Shown: piece by piece, positions 1-8,492 of the stretch | Numbering within the stretch: the first letter of the stretch is position 1 | Layout: the number at the start of each line of letters is the position of its first letter | Assembly (NCBI GenBank): GCA_965215855.1 | Contig: CBDCER010000003.1 | Coordinates: forward strand, 992,001 to 1,056,000 | Reading direction: 5' to 3' | DNA from: J027 sp965215855 | GTDB lineage: Bacteria > Chloroflexota > Anaerolineae > Aggregatilineales > J027 | Length of the DNA stretch: 64,000 bases | The notes under the pieces: generated by a model | Told to the model about the DNA's origin: nothing | What the model saw: the letters and a program-made list of their open reading frames with translations, nothing else | Databases searched by the model: none | Position numbers and translations under genes: made by a program

Positions 1-516
1 ATGTTTGTCAATATAAGCGGCAACGACACTGACGACGTCACGCTGTGGTGCGACCAGCAAGCTGATCAATTGAGCAGCAGGTTGAACGACCATACCGGCC
101 AGCGTTGCCCGCAATTCTTCCATTGAGGGCAGTTCGGACAACGTCTTCAATTGACCCTGGTCGAAGACATCTGCCTGAGCAATTGCGCCCTTCAGAATGA
201 GCAATTCATGGTCTTTTGTACTATCCAACAGTGCTTTAATGGTTCCGGGAAAGTTCTCGTAGGCAAAGCCGACCGCCACTGGGCCAGTTAGTAATTCGGC
301 AGGTACAGCCATACCAACACGCTCCAGTGCAATCTTCAATAGCGTGTTTTTAGTAACAGTATAACTCGAACCCACTTCACGCATCTTTTTGCGAATATCA
401 TCGAAACGGGCGACGCCCAATCCCCGATATTCAGTAATAACGATGCCCTCGCTGCGTTCCAGCATGTCAACGTACTGATCTACTATCTCGTTTTTGCGTT
501 GCTTGTTGATGGGCAA
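1..516 (-). CDS. rplJ: 50S ribosomal protein L10 (partial, C-terminus outside window)
   Basis: L10 forms the base of the ribosomal stalk and anchors the L7/L12 dimers. The reading frame is open across 172 codons to the window edge. It begins MPINKQRKNEIV and contains the L10-type stretches EGIVITEYRGLGVARFDDIR and YTVTKNTLLKIAL. The start is a TTG at 514-516. It is chosen because GGAGGAAACACC sits directly upstream and no ATG gives a better fit. The family is usually about 165-180 residues, so only the last few codons are missing. The gene follows a structured leader and a strong promoter, as expected for autogenous control of the rplJ-rplL operon. rplL should lie beyond the left edge. Confidence 0.9.
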   Translation of the reverse strand, partial: MPINKQRKNEIVDQYVDMLERSEGIVITEYRGLGVARFDDIRKKMREVGSSYTVTKNTLLKIALERVGMAVPAELLTGPVAVGFAYENFPGTIKALLDSTKDHELLILKGAIAQADVFDQGQLKTLSELPSMEELRATLAGMVVQPAAQLISLLVAPQRDVVSVVAAYIDKH

Positions 517-559
517 GGTGTTTCCTCCTTTTTCGCCAATCAGCGAAGGTGCCGAAGGG

Positions 560-665
560 GAATAACTCAACAAAAAAGCCTTCGTTGGTAACCCACGAAG
601 ACCTCGGACACCTTGCAACAAAATGCAGATGTTGGGGATCTTCACCTCGGCGGGTTGATTAAGCA
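560..665 (-). ncRNA. Ribosomal protein L10 leader (autoregulatory 5' UTR)
   Basis: The transcript upstream of rplJ carries the short block AGGTGTCCGAGGTCTTCG, followed by a hairpin of CTTCGT/ACGAAG (579-600) and a run of six U (572-577). In many bacteria an L10 leader with a kink-turn binds L10(L12)4 and represses the operon. The U-run makes this hairpin look like an attenuator. The assignment rests on position, the GGTG/CCGAGG block and the fold drawn by eye; no covariance model was run. Confidence 0.6.
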
Positions 666-724
666 CCATTAAAAGTGCGCCTGCTGTCTATGGCAAAGCA
701 TATTCTCTTTATCAAACCGTGCGA

Positions 725-753
725 ATAATATCAGTCGACAGTCACAATGTCAA
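725..753 (-). promoter_or_regulatory. Sigma-70 type promoter of the rplJ operon
   Basis: On the minus strand there is a perfect -35 TTGACA (748-753), a 17-bp spacer and a -10 TATTAT (725-730). It lies about 200 bases upstream of the rplJ start, so the transcript would include the whole L10 leader. Confidence 0.7.
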
Positions 754-880
754 GGTACGGAAACACAGGTTAAACTGCGGTATACTCCGCCACTAAAGTA
801 AGTGGTTTTATGGAGTATTCGATGCCTCAAAAGTTAGACTATTGTCAAACAATAATTGCTCGATCACCAACATTTTCTGG

Positions 881-1915
881 CTAGAACAATGACTCCTGGC
901 GCGGTGAGATGTTGCCAGTCCACCCCAAATGTTCATAAGCACGGCGTGTCGCCACCCGCCCGCGTGGGGTGCGTTCCAGAAAACCGAGTTGCAATAAAAA
1001 CGGCTCAATCACGTCCATAATGGTATCGGATTCTTCGCTGATAGAAGCCGCTATGGTATCCAACCCCACTGGCCCACCGTCGAAATTCTCCACGATGGTC
1101 AGTAATACACGACGGTCAATATCGTCCAAACCCAGTTCATCAATTTCCAGCAATCCGCCCAAGCAATCTGCTGCGACTTGCGCGGTAATCACGCCATCGG
1201 CCCGCACCTCGGCATAATCTCGCACTCGCTTGAGCAATCGCAGAGCCACACGCGGCGTTCCTCTCGACCGGCGAGCAATTTCACTTACGCCCGCAACCTC
1301 TACCCCCACCTGGAGTTTTTGAGCCGCTGCCGTGACAATAGTTTCCATAGCCTCCTGGCTGTAAAAATCCATGCGAAACACCGCACCAAAACGGTCTCGA
1401 AGCGGAGCCGTCAACAAGGCCAAGCGGGTTGTTGCACCTACCACTGTAAAACGCGGTAAATTGAGACGCACATTTTTAGCTGCTGGGCCTTTGCCGATCA
1501 CAATATCCAAAACAAAATCTTCCATTGCCGAGTAAAGCACTTCTTCAATGGGACGGCCCAGGCGATGAATTTCGTCAATGAACAGAATGTGTTTGGCGCG
1601 TTGGTGCGTCAAAATAGCGGCCAGATCACCGGCGCGTTCGATGGTTGGCCCGGCAGTGGTACGGATGTTGGCTTCCATTTCATTTGCCAGCACGTGCGCC
1701 AGCGTGGTCTTACCGAGGCCCGGTGGTCCGTAGAATAACACATGGTCGAGCGCCTCACCGCGCTGTTTGGCGGCCTCAATCAAGATTTTTAGATTTTCAA
1801 CCACGCGCTCCTGACCCACATAATCTTTGAGGTAGCGCGGGCGCAAAGAAGTATCCAGGTTGCCACTTTCTTGGGGTAAACGCTTGCCATCAACCGGACG
1901 GTTGGGAGTATCCAT
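881..1915 (-). CDS. ruvB: Holliday junction branch migration helicase RuvB
   Basis: RuvB is the hexameric AAA+ motor that works with RuvA and RuvC to move and resolve Holliday junctions. The 344-residue product has the Walker A motif GPPGLGKTT (about 63-71), Walker B LFIDEIHRL (about 111) and the sensor stretch VVGATTRLALLTAPLRDRFG, followed by the winged-helix C-terminus. The length matches the family. The frame is open further upstream, but ATG at 1915 is chosen. It is preceded by GAGGAAAC, and the longer version would overlap the SRPBCC gene and add a non-conserved N-terminus. ruvA and ruvC are not in the window. It is probably co-transcribed with the two genes upstream (4011 to 2004). Confidence 0.95.
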   Translation of the reverse strand: MDTPNRPVDGKRLPQESGNLDTSLRPRYLKDYVGQERVVENLKILIEAAKQRGEALDHVLFYGPPGLGKTTLAHVLANEMEANIRTTAGPTIERAGDLAAILTHQRAKHILFIDEIHRLGRPIEEVLYSAMEDFVLDIVIGKGPAAKNVRLNLPRFTVVGATTRLALLTAPLRDRFGAVFRMDFYSQEAMETIVTAAAQKLQVGVEVAGVSEIARRSRGTPRVALRLLKRVRDYAEVRADGVITAQVAADCLGGLLEIDELGLDDIDRRVLLTIVENFDGGPVGLDTIAASISEESDTIMDVIEPFLLQLGFLERTPRGRVATRRAYEHLGWTGNISPRQESLF

Positions 1916-2003
1916 CAGTGTTGTTTCCTCGATAATCAGAACAAATGTAGTATAGGGGCGGATGAGGGCCGGTGCAACATACCGCCCGGTCGATCTCAGT
2001 GTG

Positions 2004-2648
2004 TCAACCTGATGAATCCATACGCGATAGCGGGATACGCTCAATCTTGGGGGGATGCTGCGTGGCCTCGGCTCGTTCTTGTATACCTTTCAGTTGAGCT
2101 GTCCCCATCAGAAAATCCATTGGTTCATACAAACGATTGTAAAGCCAACCGCGCCAGCCTTCTGAATAAATTCGCGTGTGAACCACCAGCCGACAATGAT
2201 CCCCTGGGCGAGCTTCCAGATGATAAAGATAGGTAGAATCAGACTTGCTTCCCAGATCATTGGGCATATCAAATCCACCGATCAACAGATAGCGTTCTGT
2301 CTCGAATTCCAACACTTTTAGCCCATGATCAAGCATAATGCCCGGGGCTAATGGGGCCATATCATGACGAACATAACGCACGCTAGGAATATTCCAGTTG
2401 TCCAGGCGGTCGATGCCATAGAAGCCACTGCGCTCCCGACCCATTTGCGCCAGCCAGGGCCACACAGCAGAGGTTGGTGCAGCAATAGTGGCGGCACGAG
2501 TGGCCTGCAAATTGGGAGTTGAAATCAAATTATCGCCTGGATAGCGACGCTCCATTTCATCTGGTTCAGCGCCCCAGCGCATCATTTGGGGACGCAACAA
2601 CAGCGCATATACGCTGGCGAACGCACCATATAACACAAATTTGTTCAT
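2004..2648 (-). CDS. SRPBCC (START-like) family protein
   Basis: This is a 214-residue protein. A short hydrophobic N-terminus (about 1-20) is followed by a fold resembling polyketide cyclase/START-like lipid-binding proteins. Visible family features include the early TIAAPTSAVWPWLAQMG segment, then RSGFYGIDRLDN and late GWRGWLYNRLYEP and MDFLM. Related proteins are annotated only as SRPBCC. The ligand cannot be predicted. The start has AAAGGA eight bases upstream. The gene is 16 bases after the TPR gene and 88 bases before ruvB, consistent with one transcript. There is no signal peptidase site, so it is either cytoplasmic or N-terminally membrane anchored. Confidence 0.7.
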   Translation of the reverse strand: MNKFVLYGAFASVYALLLRPQMMRWGAEPDEMERRYPGDNLISTPNLQATRAATIAAPTSAVWPWLAQMGRERSGFYGIDRLDNWNIPSVRYVRHDMAPLAPGIMLDHGLKVLEFETERYLLIGGFDMPNDLGSKSDSTYLYHLEARPGDHCRLVVHTRIYSEGWRGWLYNRLYEPMDFLMGTAQLKGIQERAEATQHPPKIERIPLSRMDSSG

Positions 2649-2664
2649 CTATAACATCCTTTCA

Positions 2665-4011
2665 TCAACGGCCAATCCGCTGAATCTGAGTGTCGAGCAA
2701 GCTCATTATTTCCTTAAGACCTGGCAATTCCGGCACTACCGATTCCAGGAATTCCAAACGGGCCACCACACTATAGTAAACACTAACCGATGCTGGTGTG
2801 ACCTCAATTGCATCTTGGAAGAATTGCCGTGACTGATCCATCTCACCGCGTACCAATGCAATCATTCCAAGATCATACAAGGCCCAATAGTCGGTGGGTG
2901 TATCGGCAAAGCGACGCGCTGCGTTGCGTTCGGCAATGATGAGGTTTTGGTCGAGCAGTTGCCCCTCCTCCTGGCTCATATAAAGCATTGCCAGATTAAC
3001 AAAAGGATAGGACCGACGGGGTGTGACTTCAGCAGCCCGGCGATAGCTGTCCAGTGCATCACCAATACGCCCTTGCCGCCGATAGAGACTACCCAATGTA
3101 CCATAATACGATTCACCATCGTAGGTCAGCAGTGCTGGTTCGCGCTCCATCGCTTCCAGCAGACGGGCCTCGGCGATGTTGTATAGCTCGTTACGCTGGC
3201 GACGATCATCCACCAGATCGCCTGCCCGTCGGTTCGCTAACCCCAACGCTGCTGTTGCGGGCGTAAAGTCGGCTTTAACAGCTTGTGATTCTTCCAGGCG
3301 CACAATAGCCTCATTAAAATCTCCTTTTTCCAGCAAGATCATGCCATACAAATAATTGTTGGCGTAATTTTCAGGATCAAGCTTATGCGCCTCCTTACAA
3401 GCGTTCAGGGCTGCATCAATATTCTTTTCATGCAGCAATTGTTCCGCCAGCGTATGATGAGCCAGTGCGGTCGATTGCCGGCGGGCGCTTTCCGTATCGG
3501 CATAAACTTGCTGTAAGCGTTCGTTCACCACCCGATCAATCCGCGCTTCAGCTTCCGCTAATAGGTCTTCCATATTTGCCAACTGACGTTCACGGACTAA
3601 TAAACGAGCCTCGGCTTCCTCAACGCGCTCCAGAAGTTCATTTTCGGTTTCGTCTATCGCTTCACGCAGCTCATTGATACTACTCAACCCCACGACGGCT
3701 GCCGCTGCTATGGCGATGGTGATAATCACCGAGGCGCCTTCCAGAAACGACAAGACCAATTCTGCCGAATTAACAGCATCATTCGCACGTTCCAACACGA
3801 TATTGGCCTGCGTCATCAATTCCTCGTCACTTTGCGAAGCCGGTACCAATATCTGGGGTTCTTCACCTGGTTTGGTATACCATAACCACAATGCCAATAC
3901 GGCAAAGATGAATGCTGTGGCGGGCAATACCGCCGAAATCAACCATTGTGTTCGCTCCATTCGACGTCGGTGATTATTTGATGAGTGCAATTGATCTTGC
4001 CTATCGGCCAT
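2665..4011 (-). CDS. Membrane-anchored TPR protein
   Basis: The 448-residue product has a hydrophobic segment at about 22-45 and another at about 88-110. A charged coiled coil (about 113-170, rich in Glu and Arg) follows, then repeated TPR-like helices from about 180 to 420 (for example AEQLLHEKNIDAALNACKEA and YRRQGRIGDALDSYRRAAEV). TPRs mediate protein-protein contacts, so this is likely a membrane scaffold. No enzyme domain is visible. ATG at 4011 has GAAGGA upstream. It is divergent from the thrC-like fusion gene and sits at the head of the ruvB cluster. The specific partner is unknown. Confidence 0.75.
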   Translation of the reverse strand: MADRQDQLHSSNNHRRRMERTQWLISAVLPATAFIFAVLALWLWYTKPGEEPQILVPASQSDEELMTQANIVLERANDAVNSAELVLSFLEGASVIITIAIAAAAVVGLSSINELREAIDETENELLERVEEAEARLLVRERQLANMEDLLAEAEARIDRVVNERLQQVYADTESARRQSTALAHHTLAEQLLHEKNIDAALNACKEAHKLDPENYANNYLYGMILLEKGDFNEAIVRLEESQAVKADFTPATAALGLANRRAGDLVDDRRQRNELYNIAEARLLEAMEREPALLTYDGESYYGTLGSLYRRQGRIGDALDSYRRAAEVTPRRSYPFVNLAMLYMSQEEGQLLDQNLIIAERNAARRFADTPTDYWALYDLGMIALVRGEMDQSRQFFQDAIEVTPASVSVYYSVVARLEFLESVVPELPGLKEIMSLLDTQIQRIGR

Positions 4012-4130
4012 AATTTCTATGTCCTTCGATAACAGATAATTCTCGAATCCGATTGGTTATTTTTGAAGCCAGGCAAGTGGATTCTAACATATTATGGGGG
4101 TCTGAAGGTATATCATCTAACGAATTCTAT

Positions 4131-4159
4131 TTGCAGATGTATAAAAACAGGATTAAAAT
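4131..4159 (+). promoter_or_regulatory. Putative promoter of the thrC-REC-REC gene
   Basis: TTGCAG (4131-4136), a 17-bp spacer and TAAAAT (4154-4159) lie 45 bases upstream of the ATG at 4204. The -35 matches four of six consensus bases and the -10 five of six. The call is from sequence only. Confidence 0.45.
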
Positions 4160-4203
4160 ATCATGAAGATCACTAGATGAATGTACTTTGAAGGAACTGT
4201 GAT

Positions 4204-6339
4204 ATGCCTTCGCTACTCAAGCATATTGTATGCCGTGATTGCCAGCATGAAATGGAGCCAGACCCGCGATTGACTATCTGTGAAGAATGCGGGTCCGGCT
4301 GGCTAATATCACGCTATCATTATGAAACTGCCGCAACAACATGGTCACAAGGGTTGTCCGAACGAGATGCTTCACTGTGGCGTTATGAAGAGTTGTTGCC
4401 AGTTGAAAACCCAGGATACGCTGTGTCGATGGGAGAAGGATGGACACCCCTCGTCCGTGCAGCCAAGTTACAGAACGAATTAGCGTTGCCTCATTTGTTC
4501 ATTAAAGATGAACGCCAGGCTCCGACTGGTTCGTTTAAGGATCGCCAGGCCGTGCTAGGCGTTTCGCTTTTGAAACAGCACGACATTGATGAATTTGTTC
4601 TGTCATCCACTGGTAACAAGGCTGCGGCCTATGCTGCCTATTGTGCCCGTGCCAGTATTCGCCTGTGGATTTTTCTGACCAGCATGGTTCCCAACGAGAA
4701 ACTCCGCGAGTTGGGGCTATATGGGGCCGAGGTGGTCAAAATTGCAGGAACCTACGATCAGGCTAAACAAGTTGCAGAAGATTTTGCAGCACGACGTAGT
4801 TTGTCTTTTGATATGGGCGCACGCGGTGTTATCACCCTGGACGGCATGAAGACCATCGCCTTTGAAATTGCCGAGCAACTGGGCCGCTTAGACACCACGC
4901 CAGATGGCAAATGGCGCGCCCCTGATTGGTACATCCAATCTGTCAGTGGCGGCATTGGCCCCATTGCAATCTGGCAAGGGTTTCAGGAACTATTCCAGAT
5001 GGGATTGACTGATAAAATGCCGCGCTTCGGTATCATTCAGGTTGAAGGGTGTGCGCCGATGGTCGAAGCATGGGAACAAGACTTGGATATACTGCAACCA
5101 GTTGTACCCCGCACCCGCATCTCGGTTTTGGCAACAGGTAACCCTGGCCGAGCCTACAACATTTTGCGCGACATTTGCCAGGAAAATGGCGGCACCATGG
5201 TGGCTGTTGACGATGGTGAAGCTTTTCGGGCCATGCGCCGCATTGCGCGGGTAGAAGGATATAGCATGGAACCAGCCACTGCCGTCGCTTTCGCCGGACT
5301 AGAGAAAATGGCCGAAATGGGCATTTTTAAACCCGATGATCGCATTGTTATCAATTGCTCCGGTCACACCTTCCCCGCCGAAAAACACGTCCTGGAAGAT
5401 CAGTATGTGTTAGATCTGCAATTAGGTCATGAAGAAGGCGAAGATATGCAAGTTTCCTCTTATATTGAGGAAGGATTAGACGCCGCCTTTGCCCACCTGG
5501 ATGAACAGGTCACCACAGTGGTTGTGGTTGACGATAATCCTCAAGACAGCCGCTTGATTCGGCGTTTGCTGCAAACCTATAAGAACTATCGAGTCTTTGA
5601 GGCCAACACTGCCGCTGATGGGTTAGACCTGGTTAAACATCGCAAACCCGATCTGGTGGTTTCAGACCTTACGATGCCGGAAATGGACGGGTTCGAACTT
5701 GTAGAAGCACTAAAGAGTGATCCTGAAACGCGTAATATTCCCGTTGTGATCGTTTCGGCCAAAACCCTGACATTGGATGAACGCACAATGCTCGAAAGCA
5801 GCGCGGAATCGCTCTGGCAGAAAGGAAGTTTCAACACCCGCGAGTTGGTTGACCATGTTGTCAGGACTCTGGGTGTAGACGAACACGACCATGATCCTGC
5901 GACACCGGTCCAAACCACCGTCGGACAAATCACTGATGGTGTTAAATCCATTATCGACACTGTATCGAAATCAACTGTCCTGGTGATTGACGATAATCGG
6001 CGAGATGCTCGTCTCGTGCGGCGTATCTTGGAAGCTACCAAACGCTACGAAGTCTTGGAAGCCCACACTGGCGAAGAAGGCCAACATTTTTTGGCAGAAC
6101 ACACACCCAATCTTGTGGTAGTAGATCTGATGTTACCGGATACCAGCGGGATTGAAATCATCGAACAATTGAAATCAGATGATCGACATGCTAATATACC
6201 GGTGGTAGTTCTAACTGCCAAGGATGTTACCGAAAGTGAGCGACAGGCAATTGAGAACTATGGCTGCTCTATTTGGCTCAAGCCTTCGCTGGATCGCCAG
6301 GCAATTGTGACTCATGTCGACAAGATACTGAGTCAATAA
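4204..6339 (+). CDS. Threonine synthase-like PLP enzyme fused to two response-regulator receiver domains
   Basis: This is a 711-residue three-part protein. Residues 1-35 form a zinc ribbon (C10, C13, C26, C29). Residues 70-400 are a fold-type II PLP enzyme of the threonine synthase family, with the PLP lysine K112 in TGSFKDR, SSTGNK at 134-139, SGGIGP for phosphate binding and NCSGHTF near the end. Threonine synthase converts O-phosphohomoserine to threonine. Residues 438-556 are a receiver (acidic pair DD, phospho-acceptor D488, K540). Residues 591-711 are a second receiver (D641, K693 in LKPS). Both receivers keep the acceptor Asp and a switch Lys. SD AAGGA is eight bases before the ATG. 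The fusion is in frame with no break. A DivK-like receiver follows 20 bases later. hom and thrB are not in the window, so substrate specificity is inferred. Confidence 0.88.
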   Translation: MPSLLKHIVCRDCQHEMEPDPRLTICEECGSGWLISRYHYETAATTWSQGLSERDASLWRYEELLPVENPGYAVSMGEGWTPLVRAAKLQNELALPHLFIKDERQAPTGSFKDRQAVLGVSLLKQHDIDEFVLSSTGNKAAAYAAYCARASIRLWIFLTSMVPNEKLRELGLYGAEVVKIAGTYDQAKQVAEDFAARRSLSFDMGARGVITLDGMKTIAFEIAEQLGRLDTTPDGKWRAPDWYIQSVSGGIGPIAIWQGFQELFQMGLTDKMPRFGIIQVEGCAPMVEAWEQDLDILQPVVPRTRISVLATGNPGRAYNILRDICQENGGTMVAVDDGEAFRAMRRIARVEGYSMEPATAVAFAGLEKMAEMGIFKPDDRIVINCSGHTFPAEKHVLEDQYVLDLQLGHEEGEDMQVSSYIEEGLDAAFAHLDEQVTTVVVVDDNPQDSRLIRRLLQTYKNYRVFEANTAADGLDLVKHRKPDLVVSDLTMPEMDGFELVEALKSDPETRNIPVVIVSAKTLTLDERTMLESSAESLWQKGSFNTRELVDHVVRTLGVDEHDHDPATPVQTTVGQITDGVKSIIDTVSKSTVLVIDDNRRDARLVRRILEATKRYEVLEAHTGEEGQHFLAEHTPNLVVVDLMLPDTSGIEIIEQLKSDDRHANIPVVVLTAKDVTESERQAIENYGCSIWLKPSLDRQAIVTHVDKILSQ

Positions 6340-6359
6340 TCAATCAATCTGAGGGAGCT

Positions 6360-6728
6360 ATGTCAAGGCGTATCTTATATGTGGAAGATAACTACCATAA
6401 CAAACGCCTGGTTCGCAAGATTCTAACCGCGAAAGGCTATACCATTCTGGAGGCGGACGACGGTCATAAGGGTGTCGAATTGGCACTGGCCGAAAAACCG
6501 GACCTAATTTTAATGGATATTAACATTCCAGGTATGGATGGGATCGAAGCTACCCGTCTCATCAAATCATTTCGTGAGACTTCCCATATCCCCATCATTG
6601 CTCTGACCGCCAATGCCATGCGTGGTGACCGCGAACGTTTCTTAGAAGCTGGATGCGACAACTATCTGCCAAAGCCGATCAGTACCAGTGACTTGCTGAA
6701 GGTTGTTCGCGATTATCTGAACTCGTGA
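6360..6728 (+). CDS. Single-domain response regulator (DivK/CheY-like)
   Basis: This 122-residue stand-alone receiver has the acidic pair ED at 9-10, phospho-acceptor D53 (LMDINIPGMDG), T83 and K105 in LPKP. It has no output domain, so it should act by phosphotransfer or by docking to a partner. The ATG at 6360 is preceded by GAGGGAG. The frame is open further upstream, but that part overlaps the end of the fusion gene and does not look like a receiver. It lies 20 bases after the threonine synthase-REC-REC gene and is almost certainly co-transcribed, which suggests one signalling pathway. Confidence 0.9.
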   Translation: MSRRILYVEDNYHNKRLVRKILTAKGYTILEADDGHKGVELALAEKPDLILMDINIPGMDGIEATRLIKSFRETSHIPIIALTANAMRGDRERFLEAGCDNYLPKPISTSDLLKVVRDYLNS

Positions 6729-6768
6729 AAATCTCGTTTGCCGAAAACATGAACGGGAAACGATTTTC
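6727..6768 (+). terminator. Putative terminator hairpin after the receiver gene
   Basis: GAAAATC (6727-6733) pairs with GATTTTC (6762-6768), and the inner GTTT pairs with AAAC. The hairpin starts within the stop codon. It lacks a clear downstream U-run, so it could be a 3'-end stabiliser rather than a true terminator. Confidence 0.35.
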
Positions 6769-6822
6769 TGCGTCACTTTCGTACAAACCAACAAGCATGG
6801 TAATATGAAAGTCAGGAAAGAG

Positions 6823-6851
6823 AAGGGAAGTTTGCACAACAGACTTCCCTT
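6823..6851. repeat. 9-bp inverted repeat upstream of the secreted protein gene
   Basis: AAGGGAAGT (6823-6831) and its exact reverse complement ACTTCCCTT (6843-6851) are separated by 11 bases, 52 bases upstream of the ATG at 6904. It could be an mRNA hairpin or a protein-binding dyad. No U-run follows it. Confidence 0.4.
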
Positions 6852-6903
6852 GAAGTGCGTGAGTAACTTTGGTTGGGGGCATCAACAAAGCGAGGAATGA
6901 ACC

Positions 6904-8412
6904 ATGAATGGCAAACAAATACGCCTCATCACATTTATCTTGTGTATTGTTATGATCGTGGGGCTTGTGGGCATCGGATCGGGACCCTCACCGGCTGAAG
7001 CACAAATTGGCCCCAGTTGTGGCAATGGCTTGTGGGATACTACCTACTATAACGATGTGACATTGACCACACCAGCTTATATCGGTTGTACTGTTTCCAC
7101 TCAATTGAATCAGGGGTTATTCTGGGGAACTGGCAGTCCAGTAGGTGGGGTCAATCCGACTAACTTCTCTGGCCGCTATGTTGCCAATATCACGTTTGTG
7201 TCTGCGGGAACCTATCGCTTCACCTCAACGTTTCAGGATGGGGCACGGTTGTATATCAACGGGCAACCGACAGCGATTAACTTCTGGGGTGTCGATATTG
7301 CCTCACCCCAAACGGTTTTCGCCGATTATTTTGCCCCAGCGCCGAATACTACCGTATCTGTTACGCTCGAAATCGTTAAATACACAGGTAACGGTCAAGT
7401 CAACTTGAATTGGGCGTTGATTGGCGGCGGTGGGTTGACCCCAACCCCGGCCCCAACGGGTACACCCTGGACAGCCGAATACTTCAATAACAGAACCTGG
7501 ACCCCCCCGATGATCTCTGGCCCATCACTACCTGCTGGCCCATTAGCAGTCGATTGGCAGTTTGCTGCGCCTGTCGCTGGTGTCCAGGCTGACGAATGGT
7601 CATCACGGTTTACCAGTGTTGTCTATTTCCCAACTGGCGGTCTCATCACATTTGAGGCAAGGGCCGATGATACAGTGGTGGTACGTGTCGATGGAACAGT
7701 TGTCACTGCTTCAGCACCTTTCTTCCAAGAAACAACTTACACTGGTTCCGTTCAATTAACACCTGGCAACCACACCATTGTCGTGGAGCATACCGATATT
7801 GTGGTTCAGGCCTATCTGTTCGTTAGTTGGACGGGCGGCGGTGTTGTGGGTGGCGGTGGAGGTGATGCCGGTGGTGGTGGCGGTGTAGTTTCGCCAACGG
7901 GTGTCACCGCGACGGTTACGGCATCGGTCGGTCTGAATTTTCGCACTGCTCCCACTACAGGTGCTGGCAGGATTGGCCGACTAGACTTCGGTCAAACTTT
8001 CGCCGTGCTGGGTCGCAATTTTGATGGAACATGGGCTTATCTGGAAGCACTGGGGACACGCGGTTGGTCATATGCCCGCTGGCTGGACTTCAATGGCGAT
8101 TTCCTATCAGTTCCAGTGCTTGATAGCGCTGGCAATCCCTATCAACCATCTGGCGAAGTAGTGATGTTTGCACGTCCGGTGGGCAATATGCGCGTGCGGG
8201 AGTGTCCCGGCTTTGGCTGTGGCCGTCTGGGCTTCGTGCCCTGGGGCGATGTCGTCGGGGTTTATGGACAAAGCCTGGATCGTCGCTGGATCAAGATCGA
8301 ATATGTAGATCCGGCGGGCAATATCCTCATTGGCTGGTCATACAAAATCTGGTATCGTCACGCCGATGATCTGACGCGCAGTTTGCCCCGTGATTTACCA
8401 TTTGCAGAGTAG
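6904..8412 (+). CDS. Secreted protein with two PA14-like domains and two SH3b domains
   Basis: The 502-residue product starts with a signal peptide (hydrophobic 8-28, likely cleavage after AEA near 35). Two PA14-like beta domains follow (about 45-180 and 190-310; RFTSTFQDGARLYINGQ and ITFEARADDTVVVRVDGT are the typical ligand-loop regions). A glycine-rich linker (about 313-330) leads to two SH3b-like domains (about 335-395, LNFRTAPTTGAGRIGRL, and about 420-490, MRVRECPGFGCGRLGF). PA14 modules bind glycans and SH3b modules often bind cell walls, so an envelope-binding role is likely. No catalytic domain is seen. SD GAGGA precedes the ATG. Confidence 0.8.
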   Translation: MNGKQIRLITFILCIVMIVGLVGIGSGPSPAEAQIGPSCGNGLWDTTYYNDVTLTTPAYIGCTVSTQLNQGLFWGTGSPVGGVNPTNFSGRYVANITFVSAGTYRFTSTFQDGARLYINGQPTAINFWGVDIASPQTVFADYFAPAPNTTVSVTLEIVKYTGNGQVNLNWALIGGGGLTPTPAPTGTPWTAEYFNNRTWTPPMISGPSLPAGPLAVDWQFAAPVAGVQADEWSSRFTSVVYFPTGGLITFEARADDTVVVRVDGTVVTASAPFFQETTYTGSVQLTPGNHTIVVEHTDIVVQAYLFVSWTGGGVVGGGGGDAGGGGGVVSPTGVTATVTASVGLNFRTAPTTGAGRIGRLDFGQTFAVLGRNFDGTWAYLEALGTRGWSYARWLDFNGDFLSVPVLDSAGNPYQPSGEVVMFARPVGNMRVRECPGFGCGRLGFVPWGDVVGVYGQSLDRRWIKIEYVDPAGNILIGWSYKIWYRHADDLTRSLPRDLPFAE

Positions 8413-8446
8413 AAATAGAAACACGGTGCATTAGACATTAGCAACG

Positions 8447-8475
8447 AAGGGCGATTCCATTATGGTGTCGCCCTT
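8447..8475. terminator. Bidirectional hairpin between convergent genes
   Basis: AAGGGCGA (8447-8454) pairs with TCGCCCTT (8468-8475) across a 13-base loop. It sits between the stops of the PA14/SH3b gene and the converging ligase gene. The U-tracts are weak. Confidence 0.5.
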
Positions 8476-8492
8476 GTGTGTTAAGCGGTACG

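Noticed and set aside
1916..2044. N-terminal extension of RuvB by 43 residues
   Set aside because: The extra part is not RuvB-like, overlaps the SRPBCC gene, and the ATG at 1915 has a good SD.
5586..6041. 151-codon frame antisense to the thrC-REC-REC gene
   Set aside because: Ser/Thr/Arg-rich composition typical of a shadow of the real gene; no homology pattern or SD.
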